From the NCBI RefSeq assembly GCF_004519315.1, contig NZ_SOZE01000014.1, positions 1-64,000 on the forward strand: DNA of 64,000 nucleotides, in the 5' to 3' direction. Positions 62,221-64,000 of the stretch are shown piece after piece. A program made the position numbers and the translations under genes. Every line of letters begins with the position of its first letter. Within the stretch, counting starts at the first letter, position 1. The notes beneath the pieces are model-generated. The model saw only the letters and a program-made list of their open reading frames with translations. It made no database searches and had not been told where the DNA came from. This stretch comes from Mucilaginibacter psychrotolerans. GTDB taxonomy: Bacteria; Bacteroidota; Bacteroidia; Sphingobacteriales; Sphingobacteriaceae.

Positions 62221-62267
62221 TAAAACAAAGATTATTTTATGTAAAACATAAAATAATCTTTGTTTTA
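62221..62267. promoter_or_regulatory. Perfect 21-bp-stem palindrome before the DUF2975/XRE pair
   Basis: The arms TAAAACAAAGATTATTTTATG (62221-62241) and its exact complement (62247-62267) close a 5-nt loop TAAAA. It starts 2 bp after the stop of the arginine-deiminase-like gene and precedes the DUF2975 gene on the same strand. It can be the terminator of the former, with A and T runs at both ends, or the operator of the latter. It is AT-rich, so a protein-binding role is as likely as termination. Confidence 0.65.
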
Positions 62268-62268
62268 A

Positions 62269-63714
62269 CTAAATCACTCTATCTCTTTGCAGCGGCATAC
62301 TCATGCAGTGAAAACCACCGCGTGCGCGGGAAAGCTCGGCGGAAGGCATCAGGATCAGCGTATCGGTCATTTGTTGCGGGTCCAACTTGCCGTCTTCGAA
62401 TTTCTGGAGCAACTCCTGCACTTTGATTATTGTAAAACCGCTTTGTTTAAAAGCCTCAACAGTTTTGTCGTTACGGTCGTAGCCTAAAACTACGCCTTCT
62501 TTAAGAGCTAGCAGGTTGCAACTGTCGGTCCATTGCTCGCGGGCGTCATAGGGGAATACATCGTTCCCCGAGTAGATAAAGCGCGTTGGCTCCTCGCTAT
62601 GCAAATCTTTCTGGCTGATGTTGTCCAACAGTGCCTCCAGCGTGGCAAATGTCTTTGGTTTTTTGCCCTTGCGAAACTGCACCAGCTCGGGTTTATCTTT
62701 GTTCTTTTTGTCGGCAAACCAGCCAACCGCGTCGGCGTCTTCCTGCAATGTTTCGGTAATGGTAAGCGAGCGCAGCAACACCCAAACATTGCGTTTCACC
62801 TGCGTGAAAACGGTATCGATATGCATATAATCGCGCTTGTGCGGTATTTTTACGATGGTGACTTTCTCTACCACGTCGTTGTCGAACAGTAGTTTAATTG
62901 CTTCGTTGGCACCGCTAACGGATGTGCGCTCGCTCCAGCCGATAAGCAAGTGATTAGGGGCAACCATCATTACGTCGCCTCCTTCGAGGGTGGTTTTGCT
63001 TTCTTGCTCCTCGCCTGGGCGAAGGAAGTGCTGCACGGTATCGGGTATCTCCAAAATGTTGTTGTGGTAACCTTCGAACAAAGGGTGGTTGAAGAATATA
63101 TAGCGCGCCAACAGGGTTTCGCGGGCGCGGGCCTTTTTAGCAGGTTTGTTCAGCAACATGTGCTTATTGATGGCGATACCGATATCCCGTGTAAATATCA
63201 TATTGGGGATAGGGGCAAAGATCATCTGTTCATCCGTCAACGAACCTGAGATAAATATCTTGGCCAGTTCAACTGGTTCAATATCTATTAGTTGAAGTTG
63301 CAGGCGGTATGTTACGCCTTCAATGGCGCAAACTGCTGCCACGAGTTTTTTACGGATATCTTTTTGCTCGAGGATATCGCTGAGCAAGGTTTGTATCTCC
63401 ACTACTTTGCCAGAGTTATGGAAACCGGCGTTGTCGGGTTTGAAGAAGTTGCGTTTGTTTTCGGGGTTATCTATTTCGCTAAGTTTGCCTTTGATTTTAT
63501 CCGGATCCAGAAAGTACATCAGCAGTTTGATATAGTAATCGTATTCGCCGCCGCGCATGGTATCCAGGTGCACAATGTCTTCAAAAAGCCAGTCCTGTGC
63601 TTTAGAGGGTACCACTTTGCCCAGGCCGCTATCGGGGCTATGGACCAATAAAACGCGGAGGTTGCCAATTTCGGAAGTTACATCGAGCTTGAAATTATCG
63701 GTATTTAATGTCAT
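62269..63714 (-). CDS. Arginine deiminase family protein
   Basis: A protein of 481 residues, longer than classical ArcA (about 410). The N terminus LDVTSEIGNLRVLLVHSPDSG is the ADI start. FTRDIGIAINKHML, the LEGGDVMMVAPNHLLIG loop and HKRDYMHIDTVFT supply substrate-binding Asp and catalytic His residues. The nucleophile Cys470 is in ARGGFHCMSMPLQRD. It would convert arginine to citrulline and ammonia. The extra length is in the middle (VGWFADKKNKDKPELVQF and onward). The ATG at 63714 gives the family N terminus. CtlX lies downstream and argS diverges from it. Confidence 0.88.
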   Translation of the reverse strand: MTLNTDNFKLDVTSEIGNLRVLLVHSPDSGLGKVVPSKAQDWLFEDIVHLDTMRGGEYDYYIKLLMYFLDPDKIKGKLSEIDNPENKRNFFKPDNAGFHNSGKVVEIQTLLSDILEQKDIRKKLVAAVCAIEGVTYRLQLQLIDIEPVELAKIFISGSLTDEQMIFAPIPNMIFTRDIGIAINKHMLLNKPAKKARARETLLARYIFFNHPLFEGYHNNILEIPDTVQHFLRPGEEQESKTTLEGGDVMMVAPNHLLIGWSERTSVSGANEAIKLLFDNDVVEKVTIVKIPHKRDYMHIDTVFTQVKRNVWVLLRSLTITETLQEDADAVGWFADKKNKDKPELVQFRKGKKPKTFATLEALLDNISQKDLHSEEPTRFIYSGNDVFPYDAREQWTDSCNLLALKEGVVLGYDRNDKTVEAFKQSGFTIIKVQELLQKFEDGKLDPQQMTDTLILMPSAELSRARGGFHCMSMPLQRDRVI

Positions 63715-63752
63715 AGAAAGTTGTAAGAATAGCAAAGCTATAGAATTTAAGT

Positions 63753-63839
63753 CGATAGTCCATAGACCATGGTGCATAGCCGTATTTCATTAACAGACCA
63801 GAAAATACTATGGGCTATGGACTATCGTCTATGGACTAT
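63753..63839. repeat. CGATAGTCCATAG inverted/direct repeats between the deiminase gene and argS
   Basis: The 13-bp arms CGATAGTCCATAG (63753-63765) and CTATGGACTATCG (63815-63827) form an inverted repeat. A second CTATGGACTAT unit follows directly at 63829-63839. The pattern looks like a short dispersed repeat. It lies in the divergent gap and could also carry regulation. Confidence 0.5.
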
Positions 63840-63845
63840 AATTGC

Positions 63846-63853
63846 TAATTTTG
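63846..63853 (+). promoter_or_regulatory. -7 promoter element of argS
   Basis: TAATTTTG matches TAnnTTTG and lies 4 bp before the argS ATG, which implies an almost leaderless message. No -33 TTTG at the usual distance is visible because the upstream sequence is the repeat. Confidence 0.35.
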
Positions 63854-63857
63854 CCCG

Positions 63858-64000
63858 ATGGATTTTATTATCGAGGCCGTTGTTAAGGCCATAAAAGAAT
63901 TATACCAAACCGATATCGCTGCCAAGGATATCAATTTACAGGAAACACGTAAAGAATTCGAAGGCCAGGTAACGCTGGTTACCTTCCCATATACCAAACT
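63858..64000 (+). CDS. argS: Arginyl-tRNA synthetase, N-terminal part (truncated by window edge)
   Basis: The first 47 codons begin MDFIIEAVVKAIKELYQTD and continue with QETRKEFEGQVTLVTFPYTK. This is the additional N-terminal domain of ArgS, which contacts the D loop of tRNA-Arg. The pattern EFEGQVTLVTFP is well conserved in Bacteroidetes ArgS. The catalytic part lies outside the window. The gene is divergent from the arginine-deiminase-like gene. Confidence 0.85.
   Translation, partial: MDFIIEAVVKAIKELYQTDIAAKDINLQETRKEFEGQVTLVTFPYTK

Overview
The window reads as chromosomal DNA from a member of the Bacteroidetes, most likely family Sphingobacteriaceae and probably close to Mucilaginibacter or Pedobacter. 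This is judged from protein family content and gene style, not from a database search. Supporting signs are TAnnTTTG-type -7 promoter elements close to start codons, few Shine-Dalgarno sequences, TPR-bearing lipoprotein histidine kinases, TolC/RND efflux operons, a CtlX-type citrulline hydrolase, and many short palindromic elements in gene ends. I see about 59 credible protein genes, including two partial ones at the window edges. There is no rRNA, no convincing intact tRNA, no CRISPR array and no insertion sequence.

Layout. 1-9.1 kb: a GH1 beta-glucosidase behind a LacI-like palindrome, a convergent TPR histidine kinase, a glutaryl-CoA-dehydrogenase-like enzyme, folB, a GlcD-type flavin oxidase, and a minus-strand group with a thioesterase and a free-standing EF-Tu domain III-like protein. 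9.1-20.1 kb: hsp20 with twin palindromes, yajQ, the coupled polyphosphate pair ppk1-ppx, ubiX, a DUF6265 protein, an S41 protease, mtaB, and an overlapping lgt / GtrA-like / inositol monophosphatase run. 20.2-29.8 kb: nfu, purB, then a TetR-TolC-adaptor-RND efflux operon and a second TetR gene. 30-35.3 kb: an operon of RidA-like protein, D-threonine-aldolase-like enzyme, M19 dipeptidase and a GH63-like glucosidase.

35.3-37.1 kb is the most accessory-looking part. It has a duplicated 3' end of the glucosidase gene, an AT-rich HEPN-motif gene, a chain of hairpins with a tRNA-like anticodon arm, a dispersed repeat of about 112 bp, and an orphan antitoxin-like gene. After it come smpB, the manganese pair mntR/mntH-Usp with a perfect 20-bp operator, an Lrp/AsnC regulator, a 1871-residue alpha-2-macroglobulin, satP, gpmA, a large S9 peptidase, a CDF transporter, a hydrolase, an AraC regulator and a VOC protein. 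From 55.8 to 58.0 kb there are three tandem secreted paralogs of unknown function. The end holds L-threonine aldolase, a poxvirus-type topoisomerase IB, CtlX, an HTH/DUF2975 pair, an arginine-deiminase-like protein and the start of argS. The last genes together suggest arginine/citrulline turnover.

The clearest non-coding pattern is that several families of short inverted-repeat (REP/BIME-like) elements sit directly against stop codons. In one case (S9 peptidase) the element supplies the last codons and the stop; in another (M19 dipeptidase) a short repeat supplies the apparent GTG start. Elsewhere they fill the gap between convergent genes almost exactly.
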